Assembly (NCBI GenBank): GCA_949287365.1
Contig: CASEGC010000007.1
Span: forward strand, 1-63,262
DNA: 63,262 nucleotides
Direction: 5' to 3'
Origin: an uncultured Parabacteroides sp.
GTDB taxonomy: Bacteria > Bacteroidota > Bacteroidia > Bacteroidales > Tannerellaceae
This document shows, piece after piece, positions 53,601 through 62,134 of this stretch. The position numbers and the translations under genes are program-made. The first letter of the stretch is position 1, and every line of letters starts with the position of its first letter. The notes beneath the pieces are model-generated. The model ran no database searches, was not told the DNA's origin, and saw nothing but the letters and a program-made list of their open reading frames with translations.

Positions 53601-54606
53601 GGACCGGACGTTGAGTTCCGGCATCGGGTTGCACCTCACGAGCAAGATCGTGAAATTGCACAAAGGCTCCATCTCGTTGGAGAGCGAGCCGGGGAAGGGT
53701 ACTTCGTTCAAGGTCGTCCTTCCGATAGCGAGACGCTTTTATATGGAAGAGGAGCTCGTCTCCAAGTCGGAGGCGACAATCCCGATAACCTCGATGATCG
53801 ATTCTTTCGCGTCGGTCGCGCCGGCGGAAGAGAACACGCCGTCCGCTTCCGGCGAGTGTATCTTGCTGATAGAGGACAACAAGGATATCCGGCAGTTGGT
53901 GAAAAGCGAGTTGTCCGGCTATTTCCGGATTATCGAGGCGGGCGACGGTAAGGAGGGACTGTTCAAGGCGTTGGAGCGAAAGCCGGACTTAATCATCTCC
54001 GATATCATCATGCCGGAGTTGGATGGCTTGGAGCTGTGTAAGAAAATAAGGAATAACGAACAGCTGAAATTGGTCCCGATTATTCTCTTGTCCGCGAAGA
54101 ATTCGGTCGCCCAACAGGTGGAAGGTATCCGGGCGGGGGCTGACGCTTACGTGACGAAACCTTTCGATTTCAACTACCTGAAGGCTTTAATCGTGAGATT
54201 GTTGCAGAAATCGAGGCATTTGTCTAATTTGGGATTGAACATGGCGTCGATAAACGAGGTGAAGAAGAGTGAGGTGACTTCCGATGACCTCTTGCGGGAG
54301 AAAATCATCAAGGTGATTGACGAGAACCTGATGAACCCGGATTTCTCCGTGGACCAGCTGGCTTTCGAGCTGTCGTTGAGCCGGACGCACCTGAACCGGA
54401 AGTTCAAGTCCATTCTCTCGGAATCCCCCGCCGTGTATATCAAGCGCGCCCGGTTGCGCAAGGCGGCGGAATTGCTGCTGACGGAGCCTTATCTCTCCGT
54501 CTCGGAAATCGCCTTCAAGATGGGATTCTCTTCCCCTTCCTATTTCACGCAATCCTTCCGGGAATTCTATGGCGTGACACCCAAGGAGTACGTGGCTTGC
54601 AATTAG
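50617..54606 (+). CDS. Hybrid two-component system regulator (HTCS)
   Basis: A 1329-residue one-protein sensor and transcription factor. Order: signal sequence to about residue 20; about 14 periplasmic two-component-propeller repeats (IWIGTEDGLNRFNGK, IWLGSEHGLCSYDP, MWVGTQNGLARID); a Y_Y_Y domain at about 705-760; one membrane helix at about 782-800; a histidine kinase with His826 in DISHEIRTPL, NLISNAIKYTEKG and DSGIGISKEMKDKIFERFF; a receiver with Asp1129 in LIISDIIMPELDG; and an AraC-type HTH at about 1240-1329 (VSEIAFKMGFSSPSYFTQSFREFYG). HTCS proteins bind an oligosaccharide outside and activate susCD-type operons. It lies next to the convergent glycosidase cluster but its true target is not shown by sequence. 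Confidence 0.96.
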   Translation: MRKLCLFALISVCISIVYAHGGGTYRFFNVGDGLSSTRINTIKQDYEGYIWIGTEDGLNRFNGKDFVSYRNIPNDSTSLLNNSVKQIFEDSGKRLWITTTSGICLYDRKKDRFNRFDLPVRETGWSSNLIQYVTEDRDKNLWFSIFGRGVSRLDMESNEVKRFDVDNSALCSNFINCIFEDSQGTIWLGSEHGLCSYDPVSGEISTHYMDAERKISFSKVSSISEGKNKDVWIATLVNGVYIYSIKDGSFTKFKKIKEDKKEVCSLMKDRNDNMWISLFDRGVEIYSLETLETVEHRINVPPVNIFEGTIHSLFEDRQGNIWLGIYQKGLLFLSTERQMFRNYEFNPFHDGTIRDGAIVPVCCDSRGEIWLGKDGGGFFRLDKDKNVIASFYMEGSDRKNIIVSMFEDSATNIWIGTYLDGAMRFSRSEGTVDLRIPMGKGRLLSPHVSDFMETPDKRIWMATNGGGINIYDPRTGRFEYIVRKEDGLDNQLVDNWCNVLYLDSGRVWIGTYNGLCTYDIARKRFVDYYTDRLPDRIVRSLYKDRSGNMWVGTQNGLARIDAKTDSVESYGILEGLGNSLIFDIKPDHLGNLWMTTGGGITKLNMKTLKFHNYTTNDGLATNECNQQSFDMTPSGEFVFGTTEGFTTFYPTEEKDHALSLLNLTFDDLFIYDKKMEIGDEKGSVLSARLDETEKLVLEHDQNYFSVTFSAMEYLLPEDVEYKVCLEGFDEHWLDVKDKVTYTNLSPGNYILKVKARRDGSASFLERELPIYIKAPVWFTVYAKCFYGLAFILLCWAVYLRYKEEARKKKEESLLQEKLQLFTDISHEIRTPLTLIISPLTRLMTTTKDAHLQAVYGTMFKHANRLLLLVNQIMDIRSLEFNKKKLSVDKVDITKFVSDLKEGFDASAEEKGLSLGMESVPDRIEGYIDTDIVSKIMYNLISNAIKYTEKGFVRIRLGLLEDERLSLEIADSGIGISKEMKDKIFERFFMVNYNNVDRTLSSGIGLHLTSKIVKLHKGSISLESEPGKGTSFKVVLPIARRFYMEEELVSKSEATIPITSMIDSFASVAPAEENTPSASGECILLIEDNKDIRQLVKSELSGYFRIIEAGDGKEGLFKALERKPDLIISDIIMPELDGLELCKKIRNNEQLKLVPIILLSAKNSVAQQVEGIRAGADAYVTKPFDFNYLKALIVRLLQKSRHLSNLGLNMASINEVKKSEVTSDDLLREKIIKVIDENLMNPDFSVDQLAFELSLSRTHLNRKFKSILSESPAVYIKRARLRKAAELLLTEPYLSVSEIAFKMGFSSPSYFTQSFREFYGVTPKEYVACN

Positions 54607-54638
54607 CGGGAGCCCGATAGAGGAGCGGGAGGGAAAAG

Positions 54639-54704
54639 ACGTACGTCTTCTCATGAAAACACGTACATGTTTTTGGGCGAACATGTACGTGTTTTTTTGG
54701 GGTG
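54639..54704. repeat. Array of three 22-bp ACGTACAT-type units, bidirectional terminator
   Basis: Units start at 54639 (ACGTACGT), 54661 (ACGTACATGT) and 54683 (ATGTACGTGT), exactly 22 bp apart. AACACGTACATGT and ACATGTACGTGTT form a long stem followed by T7 on the plus strand, and by TTTTC on the minus strand. It lies between the convergent 3' ends of the hybrid regulator gene and GH97, so it can terminate both. Confidence 0.85.
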
Positions 54705-54723
54705 AATATCATTATCCGGAATG

Positions 54724-56667
54724 TCACTTGATTTTCATCAGGAAACCGCCGTAGGGAAGTGTCTCCACCTCTAGTTCCTGCGCTTTTGTCCCGTGGATGA
54801 TCTCGTTCAGGAACTCGTCTTGTTTCTCCCCGTCCTTGATTATGTTTATTTCCATGCCCTCCTTGAGGAACGGGATGGAGAAGGAGAGTGTCTTGCCCTT
54901 ATCCTCGCCATTGATGCCGGCGATGTACCATCTGTCGCCGCTCTTTCTTGCGAGTACCACCTCCTTGCCGGGATATCCATGAAGGAACCGGGTGTCGTCC
55001 CAAGAGGCCGGAAGCCCGGACAGCATATCCCTCACGTAGGTCGGTGTCGATAGGATGCCCTGCGTACGGTCAGCGACGTGCGTGATGCCGGATTGGAATA
55101 GTACGGCGAGCGCCAGCTCGTGCGCTGCGGTGGTTTTCCTCTCGAACTTTTGGTGAGTGAAGGAGGTCGGCGTGTAATCGACCGGTCCGACGGCGTTCCT
55201 GCAGAACGGGATGGTCGCGTTGAGGGCGGGAGCGATTAGCGGGTATCCGCTCTGGAAAGCGTAGCATTCCTCGCCCATGACGGCCTCCATCGTCATCAGG
55301 TTGGGATAGCTCCTTTCCCAGCCTTTAGGGAGCGTGCATCCATGGAAATTGACCATGAGCCGATTCTCCATGGCGTCTCGCAAGATTTCTTCGTACAGCC
55401 GCGTGACGCAAGGCTTGTCGCTTTGGAAAAAGTCTATTTTCATTCCTTTTACGCCGATATTCCGCAGCCATCTCATCTCTTCTTTCCGCCTCTCGCTGTC
55501 GAACATACGGTCGCGGGGTTGTTCGGTGACCACATTGTTGGGGCCACCGGTGTTATACCACGCGAAGATGTCCACTCCCTTTTGAGCCGCGTAATCGGTT
55601 ATTTTCTCCAAGTCTCCGTTTTTCATGAGGTTCCAATTCGCGTCCACGAGGAAGTAGGGCCATTTCAACTCGGACGCCATATCGATGAAGGGGAGCATCT
55701 GGTCGTAGTCCTTGGGGCTGTCGTGGAATCCCCACCAGCTCCACGCCGCCAGTCCGGTTTTAATCCATGACAAATCGGTATAGGCGCATGGCGGATTTAA
55801 CGCCTGTATCATGTCCGTCTCCACGACCGTGGCGGGAGAGTCGCCGCAGATAATCGCGCGCCAATTCGTGGAGAAGGGCAGGCGTACGGTCGGCTTGTTC
55901 GGGCAAAGGCCCCTCGCCTCGTCTGCCTCCGCGAAACGGATGCCGTAAATCCCCTCTTCCGTGTTGTCCACATGGGTCGCCCCGTAGGAGAAAGCTTCCG
56001 TCCCCGCCTCGCTGATAAGCAACCAAAGGCCGTTGGTATGGAACAATAGGGGGAAAGCCCATCCGTTCATCTTCTCCGGCGCTTTTGCCCCGATGACGAT
56101 TTCGTTCGCGCAAGGGGTCTCGTACCCCGGCGACCAATCCGTTACCTTGTCGTAAGGATGCATCCATCCCTTGCCGCCCGTTGGGATATGGAATCCGGTC
56201 TCCTCGGACTCTATCGTTACCGTGCCCTCCCCCGGCAGCCGGTATTGGAAGGCTACGCCGTCATCGTAAACCCTGAAGGCGATTTGGAGGCGTTTGCCGT
56301 TTGGGTTCTCCGCGTTTATGAGCGTTTGGTTGTACGTGGTCCGGACGGTAGACCGTTTGCCCGATATGAGGTTGAACGTGTCGCGGACTCGCGTGATTTC
56401 CTCGAACGAGAGCGAGCTCAAATCTTTCGAGAAATCCTCATTATCATAGGAGATACCTAATGGAGAGGCGAGTATGGCTTCGGTTTCCCGACCCTCCTTG
56501 AGGAAATGGACCGTGTAAGAGAGTCCTTTGTTTTCCGGATTCTGTCCTACATGGACTTTGATGCTGCCCGAAGGAGACAGAATATCTATTTTATCGCTTT
56601 GGCAACAGCCTGTCATGAAAAGCAGGAATAGCGATAAAAAGCCTGTGCGCAATGTCGTTTTTGTCAT
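54724..56667 (-). CDS. GH97-family glycoside hydrolase lipoprotein
   Basis: A 647-residue GH97 protein with a lipoprotein signal (FLSLFLLFMTGC, Cys21). It has the N-terminal beta-sandwich (SPSGSIKVHVGQNPENKGLSYTV) and a barrel with SWWGFHDSPKDYDQ, FLVDANWN, GVKGMKIDFFQSD and NLMTMEAVMGEE. GH97 contains calcium-dependent inverting alpha-glucosidases and retaining alpha-galactosidases; an Asp in the KIDFF position and a Glu in MEAVMGEE are the arrangement reported for the retaining alpha-galactosidase branch, which is favoured but not certain. Its start overlaps the GH78 stop by four bases. Confidence 0.9.
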   Translation of the reverse strand: MTKTTLRTGFLSLFLLFMTGCCQSDKIDILSPSGSIKVHVGQNPENKGLSYTVHFLKEGRETEAILASPLGISYDNEDFSKDLSSLSFEEITRVRDTFNLISGKRSTVRTTYNQTLINAENPNGKRLQIAFRVYDDGVAFQYRLPGEGTVTIESEETGFHIPTGGKGWMHPYDKVTDWSPGYETPCANEIVIGAKAPEKMNGWAFPLLFHTNGLWLLISEAGTEAFSYGATHVDNTEEGIYGIRFAEADEARGLCPNKPTVRLPFSTNWRAIICGDSPATVVETDMIQALNPPCAYTDLSWIKTGLAAWSWWGFHDSPKDYDQMLPFIDMASELKWPYFLVDANWNLMKNGDLEKITDYAAQKGVDIFAWYNTGGPNNVVTEQPRDRMFDSERRKEEMRWLRNIGVKGMKIDFFQSDKPCVTRLYEEILRDAMENRLMVNFHGCTLPKGWERSYPNLMTMEAVMGEECYAFQSGYPLIAPALNATIPFCRNAVGPVDYTPTSFTHQKFERKTTAAHELALAVLFQSGITHVADRTQGILSTPTYVRDMLSGLPASWDDTRFLHGYPGKEVVLARKSGDRWYIAGINGEDKGKTLSFSIPFLKEGMEINIIKDGEKQDEFLNEIIHGTKAQELEVETLPYGGFLMKIK

Positions 56668-59411
56668 TTAGCTAATGTCTTGAAGTCATATTTGCCTGAA
56701 GGTATCTTATAGACCGCGTAACCGTTCTCCCATTTGAGATGTTCGGCCTCTTTGGGGGCGTTGATATCCGTGTCTTCTTCCGCCTTGACGTAGACCTTGG
56801 CGGAGGTGTTCGCCGGAATCTCCACATGCAGGCTCAGCGTCCCGTTATCCAACGACCATTCGGATACGATATCCCCTCTTACCGAGCGGTATGAGCCTTT
56901 CGCCCATTTAAGGTCTCCACTGGGTTGCGGTTTGATTTCTATTTCCTTGAATCCCGCTTTCAGGGGATTGATGCCTAAGAGGGAACGGTAGAACCATTCC
57001 TCCGTGGAACCGAACATCGGGTGATTCTGCGACGAGCCGTTCTCCGGGTATTCCCAGGATTCCCAAAGGGTGGTCGCTCCCTCGCTCAGCATATAGCCCC
57101 AGCTCGGATAACTCCTTTGGTTCGCTATCCGATAGGCTATGTCGTTCCGGTTGGACATTCGTAAGATATCGAACGCCATCTTGCAGGAGAATATGCCGGT
57201 GGCGACGTGCCAGTCGTGCCGTTCGTATTCCTTCAAGAGCCAGTCGAACGTTTTCTCCCGTTCCTTGGGCTCAAGGTCGTAATAGAGGGCGAACACTTGC
57301 GCGCCTTGGGTGGCGTTCGCGAACCGTCCCGTGTTTTTCACCAGATAGGTGTCCACGATGAGTTTTCGTGCCGTTTCCGCCAATTTTTTATAACGCTTGG
57401 CGTCAGCCTCTTTTCCCAATATCTCTGCGAACGCCGTTATCAACCGCAGGTGCTCGTAGTAGAAGCAACAAGCGGAGAACGCGTCCGCTTTCGTGTCTAA
57501 TGCCACGTGGTCCCCGATGTCCCAATGGAATAGTCCGTTTATTTTCCGGCTTTCGATGAACTCGATTTGTCTTGCGAAAGCGGGATAGCATTCCTCCAGG
57601 ATTTTTTTATCGCCATAGAAATCATAAAGTTGCTTTTGGAGATAGGGGAACGCCAGTTGCCATCCCAACGGCCCGGAACCTTCGCCCAGCCCGTTGATGG
57701 CTATGCCGGTGAACGGCGCTATCTCGCGCATGCCGCCCGATGGGGTCTGGTCGTTGATGAAGTCGTTGACGGTCTTCCGGTAGAAGGCGGACATATCGAA
57801 ATTGTAGATGAACGATTCCGCTGTCGCCACCATGTCGCCGCCATATCCCATCTTCTCCCTGCCGGGACAATCGGACTGTACGCTGAACACGTTGCTGAGG
57901 AAGGTCCTCAGCGTGACCTCGTGCAATTGGTTGAACATCTCGTTGGAAGAGGCGAATGTTCCGTTCCTCTCCAAATCGGCGTGCATACGTATACCTTCCA
58001 CGTCTTGTAATGTCAATTTCCCAGGATAGTTGAATATTTCCACATACCTGAATCCATGGAACGTGAAACGGGGAGTATAGCTCTCGTTACCTTTGCCTTT
58101 CAAGATATAATGGTCCTCCTGATATGCGTCCTCGGGCGCGCCCGGTCCGCCGTCCATGTTCCACATTTTCTTGATGTGGCCGGCGGTGGTCGTGAACCAG
58201 TTCAGGGTACTGTCCGGATGGATGTTTTCCCCGTATCTTATTGCTATCTCACGTCCCTTCTCGCCTTTGACCTTGATGGAGGCGACACCTGCGAAGTTCT
58301 TCCCCATATCGAGGATATAAGTCCCCGCCTGGGTACGCCAGATATCGACGGGATGTACGTGTTCCTGTATTTTCACGGGAGGACACGATTGCGGGGTCAA
58401 CTTCCCCGATGGCCCCTGTTCGACGACCGCGTTTTTCCATCGGCTCATATCTGCGCCGGAGCGGTTCCATCGCGGTACCTCAAGTCGGGCGTCATATTTC
58501 TCGCCTAAATAGACGTTATTCCGTACGATGGGGCCTTGTGTCGTTTTCCACGAGGCGTCCGTTACGATGACCTCTTTACTTCCGTCTTCGTAAGTCACGT
58601 GCATTTCCGCCTTGAGCACGGGGCGTCCCGTCTGTTGGTAGTCCCTTAAGTTGTATTCTCGGAACAGGCGGATGGGAAGCGGGTTGTACCATCCGTTCCC
58701 CAGCATGACGGCGGTCACGTTAGAGCCTTTCCGTAATTGGGCGGTGATATCGTAAACGGAATAGAGGACCTCTTTCTTGTGAGCGGTCCAGCCCGGCTCC
58801 AAGACCCTATCGCCTACCTTGTCTCCATTTATGAACGCCTCGTAATAGCCCAATCCGGATATGTATAGCCTCGCGGAACGGACGCTTTTCTTGAGCGTGA
58901 AATCTTTCCGGAAAAGAGGCATCGGGTCGTCCTTGTAGAAATCCTCGTCGTTCGTGAACTGGGGTCTTCCGTCTCCAATCCATTTCGCCGACCAGTCCGC
59001 GTCGCTCAACATGGCGGTCTCAAACCAAGCGGTCTCGCTCCAGTCCGATAATTCGCCCCGGTTATCCTTTATCCGGACTTTCCAATAGTATCGGGTAAAT
59101 GGTTCCAACGCCTTGCCGGAATAGGCGATTCGCAGATTCTCGTCGCTTTGTACGGCACCGCTCTCCCATACGTTGCCCTCATTCTTGTCTATCAGGCTTT
59201 TGGAATCGCTTACGAGTATCTCGTAACAGGTCTGGTACGTGTCGTTCTTGTCCGATTGAATCGTCCAGCTCAGTTCCGGACGATTGTCGGAGATGCCTAA
59301 AGGGTTCGTGAGCATGTCGCAAGTCAGTCTCTCAAGCGATAGCTCGCCTGAGAGACCGGTTTGTATCGTCGCGGACAAGGAGATGAATAAAACCGTTATC
59401 CAATGTCTCAT
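56664..59411 (-). CDS. GH78 alpha-L-rhamnosidase
   Basis: A 915-residue inverting alpha-L-rhamnosidase, secreted (signal peptide to about residue 21). N-terminal Ig-like and beta-sandwich domains (LSWTIQSDKNDTYQTCYEILVSD, LYISGLGYYEAFINGDKVGDRVLEPGWT) precede the (alpha/alpha)6 barrel, which has SVQSDCPGREKMGYGGDMVATAE (acid Glu in REK) and GATTLWESWE (probable base Glu). Substrates are terminal rhamnose residues of pectic or other plant glycans. It is flanked within a few bases by GH5 and GH97 on the same strand. Confidence 0.93.
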   Translation of the reverse strand: MRHWITVLFISLSATIQTGLSGELSLERLTCDMLTNPLGISDNRPELSWTIQSDKNDTYQTCYEILVSDSKSLIDKNEGNVWESGAVQSDENLRIAYSGKALEPFTRYYWKVRIKDNRGELSDWSETAWFETAMLSDADWSAKWIGDGRPQFTNDEDFYKDDPMPLFRKDFTLKKSVRSARLYISGLGYYEAFINGDKVGDRVLEPGWTAHKKEVLYSVYDITAQLRKGSNVTAVMLGNGWYNPLPIRLFREYNLRDYQQTGRPVLKAEMHVTYEDGSKEVIVTDASWKTTQGPIVRNNVYLGEKYDARLEVPRWNRSGADMSRWKNAVVEQGPSGKLTPQSCPPVKIQEHVHPVDIWRTQAGTYILDMGKNFAGVASIKVKGEKGREIAIRYGENIHPDSTLNWFTTTAGHIKKMWNMDGGPGAPEDAYQEDHYILKGKGNESYTPRFTFHGFRYVEIFNYPGKLTLQDVEGIRMHADLERNGTFASSNEMFNQLHEVTLRTFLSNVFSVQSDCPGREKMGYGGDMVATAESFIYNFDMSAFYRKTVNDFINDQTPSGGMREIAPFTGIAINGLGEGSGPLGWQLAFPYLQKQLYDFYGDKKILEECYPAFARQIEFIESRKINGLFHWDIGDHVALDTKADAFSACCFYYEHLRLITAFAEILGKEADAKRYKKLAETARKLIVDTYLVKNTGRFANATQGAQVFALYYDLEPKEREKTFDWLLKEYERHDWHVATGIFSCKMAFDILRMSNRNDIAYRIANQRSYPSWGYMLSEGATTLWESWEYPENGSSQNHPMFGSTEEWFYRSLLGINPLKAGFKEIEIKPQPSGDLKWAKGSYRSVRGDIVSEWSLDNGTLSLHVEIPANTSAKVYVKAEEDTDINAPKEAEHLKWENGYAVYKIPSGKYDFKTLAK

Positions 59412-59413
59412 GC

Positions 59414-60532
59414 TCAGCTTCTTTTTAGCAATTCCAACAATTCCCTATCCAGTAAATGCCCTTTGTATTTCTCGTATTTGACATCCTTCCGTTCGCTATC
59501 CAATACGCCGAACGTCCCGGACAGGTTCCATAACGACCAGCCCCATCCCTGCTCCTTGAAGAGGGAGAACAGGTCTTCCAGCCATGCCAAGGCTATCTTA
59601 TGCGGGGTCATGTTGAAGCAGCCCATCTCGCCGATATGCACTTTGCCGCCTCGCGCTACCCAGTCTTTCCACGGTTCGATGGAGGCTTTCCGCAAGTATT
59701 CCTTGTCGTATTTGACGCCATCGGCTTCCAAAGGCCAGCTCAGCTTCTCCTCGGGGAATTCCAAGAGCTGCTTGGAGCCCGGCCATCCCGCCCGGAAATG
59801 GGAGATTAGCATCGGGTCATAACCGCGTCCACTTTGGATGATGTTGGGAACGTCCGCGAGTGTCATCAGAGGTACCCGCCCTACATCTTTCCCATCGACG
59901 ATAATCAACCGGTTCGGGTCTTCCGCCCGGATCGCGTTTATCAACGCCCTCGCCACCTTGTCGTATTTCTCGGCCTCCACGGAAGGAGCCTCGTTAATCA
60001 GGTTGAAACTCAAATGCTTGTTGGGTATTCCCTTATAGCGTTCGGCGAATGTCTTCCAATGATAGACACAGGCTTTCAATGGCTCTTCCTCCTCGAAGAG
60101 GTTGGTGGCGGGCTTGGGAGCGTTGATGCAATAACCGGGCACCCTGTGGAAATTGAGGTTGATATGTAATCCGTATTGTTTGCCGAACTCCACGGCTTGG
60201 TCTATCTCTTTCAATACCTTCTCGTCGATGGTGTACCAGTCGTTCTCGCTGCTCCAGCACCAGTAGGAGAGGGGAACCCTGACGAAATTGAACCCCCATT
60301 CCGCGATAATCTCGAAGTCTTTCTCGTCGAAGGCGGATTGCGCTTCGGGGTTGAATTTATTCAGTAGATTGAATCCTTTCCACAGCGGCGCGGTTTCCGC
60401 CGTTATGTCTCGTGCGCTCGCGCTGTCGTTTTTTGTCCCGCATGAGGTCAGTTGTATCAGTCCGCTACTTCCCGTGGCTAATAGGGCGGATGAGGCCGCC
60501 AACTTCTTGATGAAATTTCGTCGTGTTGTCAT
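59414..60532 (-). CDS. GH5-family glycoside hydrolase with Tat-like lipoprotein signal
   Basis: A 372-residue clan GH-A retaining glycosidase of GH5 type. Barrel marks are WGFNFVRVPLSYWCW, the acid/base in FNLINEAPS (about residue 190) and the nucleophile in HIGEMGCF (about residue 310), with WGWSLWNLSGTFG near the end. The N-terminus MTTRRNFIKKLAASSALLA has a twin-arginine motif and leads to LTSC, so lipidation at Cys31 after Tat export is likely. Specificity (mannan, glucan or galactan) cannot be told. It has its own promoter box at 60564-60571. Confidence 0.88.
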   Translation of the reverse strand: MTTRRNFIKKLAASSALLATGSSGLIQLTSCGTKNDSASARDITAETAPLWKGFNLLNKFNPEAQSAFDEKDFEIIAEWGFNFVRVPLSYWCWSSENDWYTIDEKVLKEIDQAVEFGKQYGLHINLNFHRVPGYCINAPKPATNLFEEEEPLKACVYHWKTFAERYKGIPNKHLSFNLINEAPSVEAEKYDKVARALINAIRAEDPNRLIIVDGKDVGRVPLMTLADVPNIIQSGRGYDPMLISHFRAGWPGSKQLLEFPEEKLSWPLEADGVKYDKEYLRKASIEPWKDWVARGGKVHIGEMGCFNMTPHKIALAWLEDLFSLFKEQGWGWSLWNLSGTFGVLDSERKDVKYEKYKGHLLDRELLELLKRS

Positions 60533-60563
60533 AGAATTAGGAATTAATAGATTTACGGTGAGA

Positions 60564-60571
60564 CAAAATTA
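60564..60571 (-). promoter_or_regulatory. -7 box for GH5-GH78-GH97
   Basis: TAATTTTG on the minus strand, 32 bases before the GH5 ATG at 60532, matches TAnnTTTG. It allows GH5-GH78-GH97 to be transcribed apart from GH140. Confidence 0.6.
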
Positions 60572-60629
60572 GGGACATTCTCTCCGAAGAGACTATCAAA
60601 TGCGAATCAATACGTATAAATTTTGGATG

Positions 60630-62000
60630 TTATCGCCGCAAAAGCAGGAGCCAGTCGTTCCCTCGGCCGGACGATGGCGTGGTGAAGGTCACCGCATCCG
60701 ACGCTTCCACCTCTCCGGCTTTCGTGAACGTCCCGTCGCGCGGGTTCATCCATTCGGCGGATAGCCTCTCGCCTTCGCCCAGCGCGCCGAGGTCGCAGGT
60801 GATTCTCTCGCTGTCTGGGATATAGATGAGCAGGTAGTCTTTCCCGCGGAGGGCGACCGCCTTACGTTCCGGGTCGTCGTTCTCGGAGAGGATGATTTCC
60901 GGGCACGGACGCCGTTCTTCCCAACTCAGGCTTTCCATCAGGCGTCGCGCGTGAATCATGTCCGCCGCCCCCTCAAGGTCCAGCGAGGAGTACCAATACC
61001 CGCGCGCCAAGCCTATCGCCTCATGCGCCGGCGATTTCATCTGCCAGATGTCGTGGCAACCGTATGTATGGCCCAACGCCCCCTCGAACAGGTTCCAGTA
61101 AAGCGCCTGGCGGACATCCACGGCGTCGAACCAACCCAGGGAATCGGGTTTCCAGCATACCGGATGGTTCTCGTAGCGGGGCTCCGAGTCCATGCATGGC
61201 TTGGTCGGTACGCGCTCGTAGTCTTTCCTTATGATTCGTTCGTAAACTGAGTGCCCGCGTTGGCAATGGCCGGTCTGCGCCATGTTGAAATCCAGCCATT
61301 CCGCGTCGTGGAACCATTCGGAGGAGGAGTGCTCTCCAGTGGGATGGAACGACATCAGGTGGTTCTTGTCCGCTTTCCTGATGCCTCTCGCCAAGGCGTT
61401 CCAGATAGGATAGTTATCTTCGCCCCCCAAGCGGTCGCCTCCGTTTATCCAGATGATGTTGGGGAAATCCTTGTACCTGTCGCCCAGCCATTCGCCATAA
61501 GCGAACGCGTTCTCTTCCGTGAAAATCACCGGACCGACACCCCATTGCTTGTCCACCTTGTCGCCCCACGTGGGCAGGAGGCCGATGTACAGGCCTTTCG
61601 ATTCCGCCATGCGGATGACCTTGTCCACCCACTCGAAGTATTTGGGGTTCGGGCGTGTGGGGTCGTTGTCGAGCAAAGGCCTGTCGTCGTTCCTGTTCGG
61701 GGTGTTCAGCCCGTCCAGCTCCGCGAGTATCACGGCCTGTATCACCGTGAAGCCTTTCGCCCTCCGGTTCTCAAGGTATCGCTCGGCCTCGGCCTCATCC
61801 AAGCGATGGAAAAGCTCCCATGCCGTGTCTCCAAGGTAGAAGAATGGCGTTCCGTCCGAATGCTGTAGATACCGCTTGTTCTCGGACACTTCCAGTCGGC
61901 CATGCGAGAAGTCTACCGACGCTCCCCGCCAAGGCTTCTCTTGCGCGTTGGCGAGAAAAAGGCTTCCCGCCAAAAGAGTAGATAATAATATAGTTCTCAT
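60630..62000 (-). CDS. GH140-like (DUF4038) secreted glycosidase, apiosidase type
   Basis: A 456-residue secreted protein (signal MRTILLSTLLAGSLFLANAQ). It matches the DUF4038/GH140 barrel with a C-terminal collagen-binding-like beta domain: YLQHSDGTPFFYLGDTAWELFHRL, FTVIQAVILAELDG, IIWINGGDRLGG with the probable catalytic Asp (about residue 190), and CMDSEPRYENHP with the probable Glu. The characterised GH140 enzyme removes apiose-linked side chain from rhamnogalacturonan II. Together with GH78 and the uronate operon this fits a pectic target, but DUF4038 proteins outside GH140 also exist. It leads the minus-strand cluster. Confidence 0.85.
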   Translation of the reverse strand: MRTILLSTLLAGSLFLANAQEKPWRGASVDFSHGRLEVSENKRYLQHSDGTPFFYLGDTAWELFHRLDEAEAERYLENRRAKGFTVIQAVILAELDGLNTPNRNDDRPLLDNDPTRPNPKYFEWVDKVIRMAESKGLYIGLLPTWGDKVDKQWGVGPVIFTEENAFAYGEWLGDRYKDFPNIIWINGGDRLGGEDNYPIWNALARGIRKADKNHLMSFHPTGEHSSSEWFHDAEWLDFNMAQTGHCQRGHSVYERIIRKDYERVPTKPCMDSEPRYENHPVCWKPDSLGWFDAVDVRQALYWNLFEGALGHTYGCHDIWQMKSPAHEAIGLARGYWYSSLDLEGAADMIHARRLMESLSWEERRPCPEIILSENDDPERKAVALRGKDYLLIYIPDSERITCDLGALGEGERLSAEWMNPRDGTFTKAGEVEASDAVTFTTPSSGRGNDWLLLLRR

Positions 62001-62028
62001 GATTTAGTGATTAAAAATGTTTACCCTG

Positions 62029-62036
62029 CGAAGATA
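62029..62036 (-). promoter_or_regulatory. -7-like box for GH140
   Basis: TATCTTCG on the minus strand, 29 bases before the ATG at 62000; the TTCG variant also seen before kdgK and dusB. Confidence 0.45.
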
Positions 62037-62134
62037 CGAGTCCGCGGCGAGAATACCAAGGAGATAAATAGATATCCCCTATGGGAAAAATCGTGACACG
62101 GGGAGAAAAAACACGAAGCCCGGCGGAAAAAGTC

